Shown here piece after piece: positions 44,075 to 52,259 of a stretch of DNA of 64,000 bases (the first letter of the stretch is position 1; each line of letters starts with the position of its first letter). This stretch comes from JBGSTR01 sp963707135 (lineage in GTDB: Bacteria; Pseudomonadota; Gammaproteobacteria; Chromatiales; Chromatiaceae): NCBI GenBank assembly GCA_963707135.1, contig CAVPOY010000017.1:24883-88882 (forward strand), read 5' to 3'. Below the pieces are notes generated by a model. The model did not search any database, was not told the DNA's origin, and saw only the letters and a program-made list of their open reading frames with translations. The translations under genes were made by a program, and so were the position numbers.

Positions 44075-46420
44075 ATGAAATTTTCACGACGCGGAGTATT
44101 TCGAGCAGGGGTCTTTTCGCTGTCCCCGTTGGCGCTGGGCGTGTCGGTCGCGCTGGCGGAGCCGGTGCAGGGCGGAACATTGGACCCCACGACGATCCCG
44201 AAATACGTGACCAACCTGGTCATTCCGGGCGTGATGAAGAAATCGGACGACCCGAACAAGGACTACCAGATCGCGCTTCGCCAGTTCAGGCAGCAGATGC
44301 TGCCTACGGTTGGCTGCGATCCGACGGTCCAACCGGCCGGGACCTGCACCAGGAAAGGCGCATTCCGGCCGACCACGGTCTGGGGCTACGGACCTGCTGG
44401 GGACACGCCCCCCAGGGTGGCGCCGGTTCCTGCCGCGGAGTCTCAGTTCAACCAGCCTTCGTTCACCGTCGAGGTGGAGCGGGATCAGCCGGTCACGGTT
44501 GATTGGATCAACGACCTGGTCAGAACGAAGAACGACGGCACCAGGCTCTACCTCAGGCACCTGCTTCCAGTGGACCAGACCCTGCACTGGGCGAATCCGG
44601 GCGCCGACTGCCTCGACGGGGTACCCCGGACCGACTGCGCCGGAAACACCGGCGACCCCTACCGGGGCCCGGTCCCGATGGTGACACACGTGCACGGCGC
44701 CCATGTCGCCCCGGAAAGCGACGGCTACACCGAGGCCTGGTACCTGCCCGAGGCCGACAACATCACCTGCGTCGACAATCCGGCACAGGCCCGCGGTAAC
44801 CGCCGTTGGGTCTGCGAGGGGACGCTCGCCAATCAGATCGACGGGCCCAACACCGGCAGCGGCAAGGCGACCTTTACCTACACCAACGACCAGCCGTCGA
44901 CCACGCTCTGGTACCACGACCATTCCCTCGGCCTGACCCGCCTCAACGTCTACGCGGCAGGTGCGGGCTTCTGGCTGATTCGCCCACCGGGTGGCGGCGA
45001 GGACGGACTCGTCAGCGGAACACTGCCGGGACCCGCGCCCAAGCTGGGCGAGGACCCCAACTTCGACCCCCAAGTCCGCAAGACGATCCGCGAGATCCCG
45101 ATTGCGATTCAAGGGAAGTCCTTCAATGCCGACGGGTCGCTGTTCTACCCTGCCAACCGCGCCTTCTTCGAGGGGCTTGGCGACGGCCAGACCTACGATC
45201 AGAACGCCACTTTCGGTCTTGACATCCCCTTCCTGCCGGATCCGGCGTCGGACATCTCGCCGGTCTGGAACCCGGAGGCCTTCTTCAACACCATGCTGGT
45301 GAACGGCTCGACCTGGCCGAAGTTGGACGTGGAGCCGGAGCGCTACCGGTTCCGCCTGCTCAACGCCACCAACTCCCGGTTCCTGAACCTCTCGATGTTC
45401 GTCGTCAACCCGGACGGGACCCTGGGGCAGGAGATCCCCTTCTACCAGATCGGCGCCGAGCAGAGCCTGCTCTCGAAGGTGACCAAGGTCTGGACCGGCT
45501 GCAAGACCTGGCTTGGCCAGGGTCAGGACAGCCACCCCGTAGTGGCCGGCGACTGCCCGGTGACCACGTCCGGCAGCTGGTTCGCCGACGACCCCAGCGA
45601 GGCCCTGCTGCTCGGCCCCGCGGAACGCCCCGACGTCATCGTCGATTTCACCGGCATGGCTCCCGGGACCGTCATCCGGATGATCAACACCGCGCCGGAC
45701 GCCCCTTTCGGCGGCTTCCCGGACATCCCCGCCGACCCGGGCACCACGGGTCAGGTGATGGAATTCCATGTCATCGCCGACGACCCGGCCACGGTCGACA
45801 ACAGCACGCCGCCGGCCCAGCTGCGGCTCGCGCTGCCGGATGAGGCGGAATGGGACGAGATCGGGCCGATCCCGGTCACCCGCGACCTGGCCCTGCTGGA
45901 GGAGGAGTCGGCGCTACTCTGTGTCACCATGGATACGGTCAGCGGATTCATCACGCTGGATCCCAACTCGGCGCCTCCCACCTGCGATCCGGTCCTGGGC
46001 TCGCTCCCGTTCGCGCCCAAGGCCGCCGTGCTCGGCGTCAACGGCAGGACGGGCGGCGAGGTCCAGCTCTGGGACGACCCGATCGCCCAGTTCCCGACCG
46101 ATGGCACCGCGGAGAAGTGGGAGCTTTGGAACTGGTCGGCGGACGCTCACCCGATCCACATCCATCTGGTCAAGTTCCGCGTCATGAGCCGGCGACCCAT
46201 CGGAGGTGCCTACGAGGACCCGGAATGGACGGAGCGGGGCTGGAAGGACACGGTCATCGCCTACCCGGGCGAGGTGACCACGGTCACGGCCAAGTTCGAT
46301 ATCCCCGGCCTCTACGTCTGGCACTGCCACATCCTCGAGCACGAGGACAACGAGATGATGGTGCCCTTCTGCGTCAACAACGCGGACGGCTCGCCGGGAC
46401 CGGGCTGCGCCGGGCTGTGA
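44075..46420 (+). CDS. Multicopper oxidase, CotA/laccase-like
   Basis: A secreted multicopper oxidase of about 781 residues from ATG 44075 (MKFSRRGVFRAGVFSLSPLALGVSVALA), with GGGAG 9 bases upstream; ATG 44069 is possible. All four copper-ligand motifs are present: VTHVHGAHVAPESDGYTEAW, WYHDHSLGLTRLNVYAG-like, AHPIHIHLVKF and VWHCHILEHEDNEMM (type 1 His-Cys-His-Met). The SDGYxEAW phrase is characteristic of CotA-type enzymes (bilirubin oxidase/spore laccase group). It likely oxidises Cu(I), Mn(II) or phenolics in the periplasm. With cusBA downstream, a role in copper tolerance is favoured. Confidence 0.9.
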   Translation: MKFSRRGVFRAGVFSLSPLALGVSVALAEPVQGGTLDPTTIPKYVTNLVIPGVMKKSDDPNKDYQIALRQFRQQMLPTVGCDPTVQPAGTCTRKGAFRPTTVWGYGPAGDTPPRVAPVPAAESQFNQPSFTVEVERDQPVTVDWINDLVRTKNDGTRLYLRHLLPVDQTLHWANPGADCLDGVPRTDCAGNTGDPYRGPVPMVTHVHGAHVAPESDGYTEAWYLPEADNITCVDNPAQARGNRRWVCEGTLANQIDGPNTGSGKATFTYTNDQPSTTLWYHDHSLGLTRLNVYAAGAGFWLIRPPGGGEDGLVSGTLPGPAPKLGEDPNFDPQVRKTIREIPIAIQGKSFNADGSLFYPANRAFFEGLGDGQTYDQNATFGLDIPFLPDPASDISPVWNPEAFFNTMLVNGSTWPKLDVEPERYRFRLLNATNSRFLNLSMFVVNPDGTLGQEIPFYQIGAEQSLLSKVTKVWTGCKTWLGQGQDSHPVVAGDCPVTTSGSWFADDPSEALLLGPAERPDVIVDFTGMAPGTVIRMINTAPDAPFGGFPDIPADPGTTGQVMEFHVIADDPATVDNSTPPAQLRLALPDEAEWDEIGPIPVTRDLALLEEESALLCVTMDTVSGFITLDPNSAPPTCDPVLGSLPFAPKAAVLGVNGRTGGEVQLWDDPIAQFPTDGTAEKWELWNWSADAHPIHIHLVKFRVMSRRPIGGAYEDPEWTERGWKDTVIAYPGEVTTVTAKFDIPGLYVWHCHILEHEDNEMMVPFCVNNADGSPGPGCAGL

Positions 46421-46471
46421 CCTGAGCTGGTAGGAGCCAGAGGGTTCGGCAGCTCCGAGCGGGCAGGAACA

Positions 46472-46500
46472 GGAGGCGGGGGAATACCCCGCCTCCTTAT
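46472..46500 (+). terminator. Hairpin after first oxidase gene
   Basis: GGAGGCGGGG (46472-46481) pairs perfectly with CCCCGCCTCC (46487-46496) across a 5-base loop, followed by TTAT. The stem is strong but the T-tract is short, so this is a probable terminator or RNA-stabilising hairpin. Confidence 0.6.
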
Positions 46501-46810
46501 CGAGAAAGGCGAACTCCCACCCGCTTTCTTCCGTCCAGTTCCCCTGCCCAGTACCGCTTCGGCGCCGTCCGGCGCCGGCGACTCGAGATGCCGAGTCAGG
46601 TTAAGAGCCAATCATGTCGGATAGCCGCAAGCGCTGCGGGTTTCCCGCCGTTCCCTGCCGGACCCAGGTAGAGGGACGGCCCCAGCGTCATTTCTCCCTT
46701 CGACTGATCCCTGTTACCGGGATGTGTTCCAGCGCGATTCCCTCCGTCGGGCCCGCCGGCGTGCTCGCGCCGACCGCGTCGGGGGCGCCAGGGAGACTGC
46801 GGGATATGCC

Positions 46811-46848
46811 ACATCTGTCAGGTTGTCATCTGACAACCTGACAGATGT
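46811..46848. promoter_or_regulatory. 38-base perfect palindrome (TGTCA/TGACA)
   Basis: ACATCTGTCAGGTTGTCA, then TC, then TGACAACCTGACAGATGT: two perfect 18-base arms with a 2-base centre. It contains two TGTCA and two TGACA half-sites, the same as those at 43538-43561. Likely a multi-site operator or enhancer. Confidence 0.65.
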
Positions 46849-46912
46849 CAGGCCAAATCACTGAGCCAACAGTGGCCCCGCGTCCCGGGCACCCTACTTC
46901 CAAGAGGCCGGA

Positions 46913-46939
46913 ACACCCTATTCCCGCGGTAGGGTTCAC
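46913..46939. promoter_or_regulatory. ACCCTA/TAGGGT dyad, oxidase locus 2
   Basis: ACACCCTATTCCCGCGGTAG followed by GGTTCAC. Arms ACCCTA/TAGGGT with a 9-base spacer. It matches the locus 1 element at 43623-43649 except in the 3-base centre and two pyrimidine positions. Confidence 0.6.
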
Positions 46940-47310
46940 CCTACTTTTTTTTGCGAACCACCCTACCCGAGACCGCCGTTCGCCCGCCGGACCCGACCGT
47001 CGCGGCACCGTCCGCTCGTTCTTTTTTCTTTTTTAATCAACAGACCACATGGAGTACCCGCCTGCTCCATAGCACCTGGAGGGGCCTCACGCCCAGACCC
47101 TGCGCCGCGCAAGTCAGGCATACCCATTGCTCCCTCGAAGTGTCTCGGCATGTGCCATGGCGAGCGGCGACCGTCGAAGTCGTTCCGCCGATGACGTGGC
47201 ACGTCGACCGGAGCGCGCACTCCCCTGGGGCACAAGCGCAAGAGCCCGATGCCCGCGTGCGTGGTCGGCGATCGAGAAAGCCTGATATCCGAACGCGAAG
47301 GAGGAAGTTG

Positions 47311-49671
47311 ATGATGAGATCCACGAGACGCGAACTGACCAGTACAGGCGTCTGCCTGCTGGCCCCGCTGGCGCTCGGCGTGTCCAGCGCGCTGGCCGTC
47401 CCGGTCCCGGGTGGGAGCCTGGACCCGCTGACCATCCCCAAGTACGTGACGCCGCTGGTCATTCCGCCGGCGCTGTACGACGACGCAGGCGCTGCCATGA
47501 ACGTCAGCGTCGTCGCTGCGCGGAGTTCACCCAGCAGGTGCTGCCGACCTCGGGCTGTCCTGGCGGCCCAGGCCCTGAATCCGGCGCTTGCGTGCGTTGG
47601 CGACGCCTACCCGGCCACGACCCTATGGGGTTACGGCGATCCCGCGCGGCCGGGCCCGTCGCGGCCGGCGGGTCCTTCAACAACCCCGCCCTCACCATCG
47701 AGGTGACCAAGGACGTCCCCACCACGGTGACCTGGATCAACGGGCTGGTGAATGCGGACGGCACCTTCAAGACCCACATCATCCAGGGACGCCGCCGGCA
47801 ATCCGCTGATCGACCAGACCCTGCACTGGGCGGCGCCGAACCAGGACTGCCTGGACGGAATTGCGCGGACCGATTGTCGCGGCGCCAGCGCTGCGCCTTA
47901 CACTGGTCCCGTGCCCATGGTCACCCACGTGCACGGCGCCCATGTCGGTCCGGTGAGCGACGGTTACCCGGAGGCCTGGTGGCTGCCCGACGGCCACACG
48001 ACATCCCTGACCGGCTATGCGACCAACGGGCACCTTCTACGACGACGACCAGACGCTGGCGCGCCGGCCCGGGTCCGCCGTATTCGCAGTACCCCAACGA
48101 CCAGCCCACCACGACCCTCTGGTACCACGACCACTCGCTGGGCATCACCCGCCTGAACGTCTACGCGGCCTCGGCCGGGCTTCTGGCTGATCCGCACCGC
48201 GACCGACGGCGAGACCGGTCTGGTCTCGGGCACCCTGCCGGGGCCCGCTCCGGGCGCTACTCGGCGACCCCGCCGCGCCGGCTGCGACTGCCATCCGCGA
48301 GATCCCGATCGCCATCCAGCCCAAGTCCTTCAACGCCGACGGCTCGCCAGTTCTACCCGGCCAACCGCGCCTTCTTCGAGGGGCTTGGCCTGGGGGACAC
48401 CTTCGCGTCGAACACCGGCCTCAACATCCCATTCCTGCCGCAGGCGAACCTCGGACATCGCGCCGGTGTGGAACCCGGAGGCCTTCTTCAACACCATGAC
48501 GGTCAACGGCAACACCTGGCCGGTGCTGGAGGTGGCCCCGGAGCGCTACCGCTTCCGCCTCGCTCAACGCCTCGGACTCGCGGTTCCTGAACCTGTCGCT
48601 GTTCCAGGTCAACGGACAGGGCAAGAAGCGTGCGGCGAGTTGCCCTTCTACCAGATCGGCACCGAGCAGGGCCTGCTGCCGCAGGTGGTGCGCATCGAGA
48701 CCGGCTTCGCGACGCCCTTCCGGGTAACGGCCGGACGTGACTGGAAGATCCGACCTGCGTGAAGAAGAACGGCAAGCCGGTGAAGAACTGCGTCGATGCA
48801 GTGCCCGGCACCTTCGCCGAGCAGGCCCTGCTGATGGGTCCGGCCGAACGGCCCGACGTCATCGTCGATTTCATCGGGCTGCGCCGACGGCGACATGGTC
48901 GTCATGTTCAACACCGCGCCCGACGCGCCCTTCGGCGGCTTCCCGGACGTGCCGGCTGACCCCGCCACCACCGGTCAGGTCATGAAGTTCCGTGATCGAC
49001 CCTGGTGCCAATCGGCCGAGACCCAGCTACGCGGCGACCCCAGCACCCCAGCGCCGTCGCTGGTGCTCAATGCCAACCCCGGCGGTGTTCCCAAGCTGGG
49101 GGACTCCACCGTGACGCGGGACCTCGCCCTGCTGGAGGAGGAGTCGGCCCTGCTGTGCGTGACCATCGACGCGGTGACGGGGGTCATCGACCTCGACCCC
49201 AACTCGACGCCGCCGACGTGCGACCCGGTGCTGGGCTCGCTGCCGTTCGCGCCGAAGGCCGCGGTGCTCGGCATCAACGGGTCCGCTCGGAGCGGCGGGC
49301 GCCACCGTGACCCTGTGGGACGACCCGATCGAGACCAATCCGCAGCTTGGACGCCGTCGAGACCTGGGAGCTGTGGAACCAGACGGTCGACGCGCACCCG
49401 ATCCACCTGCACCTGGTGAAGTTCGAGGTGGTCGAGCGTCAGGTCATCGGCGGTGCGGTGCGTCCGCCCGAGCCCTGGGAGGCGGGCTGGAAGGACACGG
49501 TCATCGCCTATCCCGGGCGAGGTGACCCGCGTCAAGGCCCAGTTCGACATCCCCGGCCTCTACGTCTGGCACTGCCACATCCTGTCCCACGAGGACAACG
49601 AGATGATGGTGCCGTACTGCGTCAACAACGCCGACGGGACAACGCCGCCGGGCTGCGCAGCCCTGATGTGA
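47311..49671 (+). pseudogene. Second multicopper oxidase, broken by many single-base shifts
   Basis: ATG 47311 follows an excellent ribosome site (AAGGAGGAAG) and starts a signal peptide like that of the first oxidase (LAPLALGVSSALAVPVPGGSLDPLTIPKYV). The rest is recoverable only by changing frame at least fifteen times. Pieces keep all copper motifs: VTHVHGAHVGPVSDGYPEAW, TTTLWYHDHSLGITRLNVY, AHPIHLHLVKFEV, VWHCHILSHEDNEMM. Extra single bases at GGG runs explain seven shifts (47786, 48028, 48177, 48252, 48876, 49297, 49515); others are single insertions or deletions. Protein similarity to the first oxidase stays high between shifts. That argues for a paralogue broken very recently, or for poor sequence quality here. 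Confidence 0.85.
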
Positions 49672-49714
49672 TTCATCACTAACGACGAATTACGGACTCT
49701 GTGCCGAACCATTC

Positions 49715-49740
49715 GGCCGCCTTCGGGCGGCCTTTTTCTT
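49715..49740 (+). terminator. Intrinsic terminator after second oxidase
   Basis: GGCCGCC (49715-49721) pairs with GGCGGCC (49726-49732) around a TTCG tetraloop, followed by TTTTTCTT. A classical Rho-independent terminator, separating the oxidase from cusB. Confidence 0.9.
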
Positions 49741-49870
49741 GAACGCCCGGCCCCAAAGCGTCAGCGTGTCCGCGCCGTGAGTGCTGCTATTCTAAGGATC
49801 CGATAGGGCTCCGCCATTGGATGTGTGCCCTCGCGTCCCGGCAGATTCACCCCTTGGCTTCGAGCAACCG

Positions 49871-51172
49871 ATGCAGTTGTACGGTCCTCTTCGCGGTTCG
49901 AACAGCACACATTCCTTCCTAGGTTTGCCGATCCTCTTTCTCGCGTCGGCCCTGATCGCAGGCTGCGACCGCCAAGCGGAGGTCGGGCCGGGCTCCGGGT
50001 CTTCCGGTCACGGAGAGACCGCGCTTGAGCATGCAACAAAGCACCTGGACCCGAAGTACGTCTGTCCGATGCATCCCGATGTCGTCCGGGACGCGCCAGG
50101 CTCATGTCCGATCTGCGGCATGGACCTGGTGGCCAAGGCACTCGACGACGCGGGCGACCAGCGGCCGGCGGTCACGCTGGGTACGTCGGTCGTCCAAAAC
50201 ATGGGGATGCGCACCGCCCGCGTGGAACGAGGCACCCTGTGGAAGTACATCCGCACCCAGGGCACGGTGGTCTACGACGACGACCGGGTCATCCAGGTGC
50301 ACTCACGCACGCCGGGCTGGATCGAGAACCTTTACGTGCGCACCGACGGGGTCCGGGTGGAGCGCAAGGACGACCTGGCCGATTACTTCTCGCCCGACGT
50401 GCTGTGGGCCCAGCAGGAATACATCGCGGCCCTGGAGGGGGGCGAGATGGATTCCTTCGGAGGCGGGGGTGCCCAGGACCCGTCACAGGCCTTCAGGCAG
50501 CGGGCCGGGGTCGACATGCTCCGCTACTTCAAGGTGCCGTCGATGGACATCATGGGTCTGGAGCGGAGCATGGAGCCCCGCTCCATCATACCCATCAAGG
50601 CGCCCCAGGGCGGTGTCCTGATCGAGCACAACGTCCGCGAGGGCATGTTCGTCACGCCGGCGGACAACATGTTCACCATCGTCGACCTGACCGAGGTCTG
50701 GGTGATGGTCGACGTCTTCGAGCACCAACTCGCCTGGGTGCAGCCCGGGCTGACCGCCGAGATCAGCACCCCCGCCTTCCCGGGACGCACCTGGGAGGGA
50801 AAGGTCGCCTTCGTCTACCCGGAGGTGAGCCCCCGGGCGCGGACCCTGCGCGCGCGGCTGGAGTTCCAGAACCCCGACGAGGCGCTGAAGCCCAACATGT
50901 TCGTCGAGGTCGTGATCTACGGCGGACCCAAGCGCGACGTGCTGGTCCTGCCGCGCGAGGCGCTGATCCTGAGCGGCGAGCGCGAGCTGGTCGTCAAGGC
51001 GCTCGGGGAAGGACGATTCCAGCCGGTCGAGATCCGGACCGGAATGTGGCGGGGGAACGAGGTCGAGGTGATCTCCGGACTGGCCGAGGGCGACGAGGTC
51101 GTCGTCTCGGGGCAATTCCTGATCGACTCCGAGTCGAACCTCCAGGCCAGCTTCAGACGTATGGGTGAGTGA
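49871..51172 (+). CDS. cusB: Copper/silver efflux RND periplasmic adaptor CusB
   Basis: A 433-residue membrane-fusion protein. ATG 49871 starts a lipoprotein signal (LFLASALIAGC, Cys 32). Next is a heavy-metal-binding domain KYVCPMHPDVVRDAPGSCPICGMDL (CPMHP...CPICGM). Then the adaptor core: IRTQGTVVYDDDRVIQVHSRTPGWIENLYV, KAPQGGVLIEHNVREGMFV, DVFEHQLAWVQPGLTAEI, and the C-terminal membrane-proximal part ending LIDSESNLQASFRR. It bridges CusA to an outer-membrane channel and captures Cu(I)/Ag(I). No cusC-type channel gene or cusF is present in the window. Confidence 0.93.
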   Translation: MQLYGPLRGSNSTHSFLGLPILFLASALIAGCDRQAEVGPGSGSSGHGETALEHATKHLDPKYVCPMHPDVVRDAPGSCPICGMDLVAKALDDAGDQRPAVTLGTSVVQNMGMRTARVERGTLWKYIRTQGTVVYDDDRVIQVHSRTPGWIENLYVRTDGVRVERKDDLADYFSPDVLWAQQEYIAALEGGEMDSFGGGGAQDPSQAFRQRAGVDMLRYFKVPSMDIMGLERSMEPRSIIPIKAPQGGVLIEHNVREGMFVTPADNMFTIVDLTEVWVMVDVFEHQLAWVQPGLTAEISTPAFPGRTWEGKVAFVYPEVSPRARTLRARLEFQNPDEALKPNMFVEVVIYGGPKRDVLVLPREALILSGERELVVKALGEGRFQPVEIRTGMWRGNEVEVISGLAEGDEVVVSGQFLIDSESNLQASFRRMGE

Positions 51173-51189
51173 GGGTTTGCGTTCCTCGC

Positions 51190-51228
51190 CCCCTCACCCT
51201 TCCTCTCCCCGTCGCGGGGGCGAGGGAA
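51190..51228. repeat. GC hairpin repeat after cusB
   Basis: CCCTCACCCTTCCTCTCCCC then GTCGCGGGGGCGAGGG: a variant of the hairpin family present at 51399 and 52110, starting 17 bases after the cusB stop. Confidence 0.55.
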
Positions 51229-51398
51229 CCCTTAGAGACGGCTCCGCGGCACGACCCGGTAGCGTCCCCGAAGCAGGGTTTCGGATAACAAGATCCAAGC
51301 GCAATTCAGAGTTATGGGGAGCTCAGCCGATGAAAAATCCGGTCAACTCTGGAATCCAGCAAGGGCGGAGTTTCTTCGACGCCATCTACGGTAGCGTG

Positions 51399-51433
51399 CC
51401 TTCTCCCTGCGGGAGAAGGACAGGATGAGGGGA
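51399..51433. repeat. Hairpin repeat overlapping DUF559 start
   Basis: TTCTCCC-TGC-GGGAGAA hairpin followed by GGACAGGATGAGGGGA. The ATG of the DUF559 gene (51425) lies within this repeat, and GGAGAAGG in it may act as the ribosome site. A near-identical copy is at 52110-52144. Confidence 0.75.
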
Positions 51434-51817
51434 TCTTCCGCATCCCTGAAACAGCTCGCACGAGGTTTGCGAAAACGGCAAACGGACGCGGAGCGCCTGT
51501 TATGGCGCCGACTGCGGAATCGTCAGCTCGAAGGCCGCAAGTTCAGACGCCAACAGGTTGTTGGAGGCTACATCGCGGACTTCCTGTGCCTGGATCCAAT
51601 GCTGGTCATCGAGCTGGATGGCGGCCAGCATGCCGAGCAGCAAGATCGCGACGAAAAGCGCAGCCGCTTTCTGGGGGGACTCGGTTATAGAGTGATGCGG
51701 TTCTGGAACAGCGACGTGCTCGCGAACACCGACGGGGTGCTGGAGAGTATTCGGATGGCTTTGAATGAGAGACGCCCTCACCCCGGCCCTCTCCCGCAAG
51801 CGGGAGAGGGAGAATGA
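51425..51817 (+). CDS. DUF559 (Vsr-like) endonuclease-fold protein
   Basis: A 130-residue DUF559 protein related to the Vsr/PD-(D/E)xK fold: ARGLRKRQTDAERLLWRRLRNRQLEGRKFRRQQVVGGYIADFLCLDPMLVIELDGGQH, then LGYRVMRFWNSDVL. The D of IADFLC, the ExDGGQH and a following Q/E are the likely catalytic set. The last residues (PHPGPLPQAGEGE) and the stop codon are encoded by the first 79-base repeat unit, and the start codon lies inside another repeat. It sits between cusB and cusA, interrupting the efflux operon. It may be part of a mobile or repeat-associated element. Confidence 0.85.
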   Translation: MRGSSASLKQLARGLRKRQTDAERLLWRRLRNRQLEGRKFRRQQVVGGYIADFLCLDPMLVIELDGGQHAEQQDRDEKRSRFLGGLGYRVMRFWNSDVLANTDGVLESIRMALNERRPHPGPLPQAGEGE

Positions 51818-51968
51818 CGAAATTCCGTCCCTGGAACATTGGATCAGAATTGGCCCTCACCCCGGCCCTCTCCCGCAAGCGGGAGAGGGAGAATGACGAA
51901 ATTCCGTCCCTGGAACATTGGATCAGAATTGGCCCTCACCCCGGCCCTCTCCCGCAAGCGGGAGAGGG
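51774..51968. repeat. 79-base tandem repeat with hairpins, 2.5 copies
   Basis: Units start at 51774, 51853 and 51932 (period 79). Each begins GCCCTCACCCCGG and forms the hairpin CCCTCTCCCGC-AA-GCGGGAGAGGG (perfect 11-base stem). Copies 1 and 2 continue with AGAATGACGAAATTCCGTCC to GATCAGAATTG and are virtually identical; copy 3 diverges after the hairpin. The identity implies recent duplication. Confidence 0.9.
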
Positions 51969-52259
51969 GACAAGAATTGACGCCTCCGCGTTTTTCGTCG
52001 GCGTAGAGCGACGATGCATCGGTGAGGCGCGCGCCTGGAGCGACAGCAGTGATAGGGGCCGGTTTGGCGAACGGGCTCCCCGTCCCGCGCCCTACCCGAT
52101 CGAAGGGTCCCTTCTCCCTCGGGGAGAAGGACAGGATGAGGGGAGGAGACGGAACGATCCCCCCACAGCCCTGCTCCACTGACGCGATAGCGCCCGCCGG
52201 ATAGAAGACGCCGACAACTGGAACGCGGCCCTTTCCCAGAACCCTAGAAGGCCTCACAG
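51969..52259. other. Repeat-rich stretch before cusA
   Basis: About 290 bases after the tandem repeat with no supported gene. It holds the second copy of the TTCTCCC/GGGAGAA element (52110-52144) and short low-complexity pieces. The cusA ribosome site AGAAGG is just before 52260. Confidence 0.5.
52110..52144. repeat. Hairpin repeat, second copy
   Basis: CTTCTCCC-TCG-GGGAGAAG hairpin (52111-52129) followed by GACAGGATGAGGGGA, the same as at 51399-51433. The two copies flank the DUF559 gene in direct orientation, about 710 bases apart. Confidence 0.75.

Larger units (their letters stand above)
46497..47310. promoter_or_regulatory. Control region upstream of second oxidase
   Basis: About 810 non-coding bases. 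It holds a 38-base palindrome, the shared 27-base dyad, and extra copies of CACCCTA at 46890, 46937 and near 46959. A CT/T-rich run (TTCTTTTTTCTTTTTT, about 47018-47034) lies midway. TGGCACGTCG at 47197-47206 echoes CGGCACGTCG upstream of the first oxidase, but its -12 part does not fit sigma-54. No gene is supported. Confidence 0.55.

Noticed and set aside
44084..45769. 561-codon frame antisense to the first multicopper oxidase
   Set aside because: Shadow frame rich in Arg/Val/Asp; the sense strand has all four copper motifs.
51774..51968. CRISPR array
   Set aside because: Repeats are 79 bases, contiguous and include the would-be spacers, which are identical; no cas genes.
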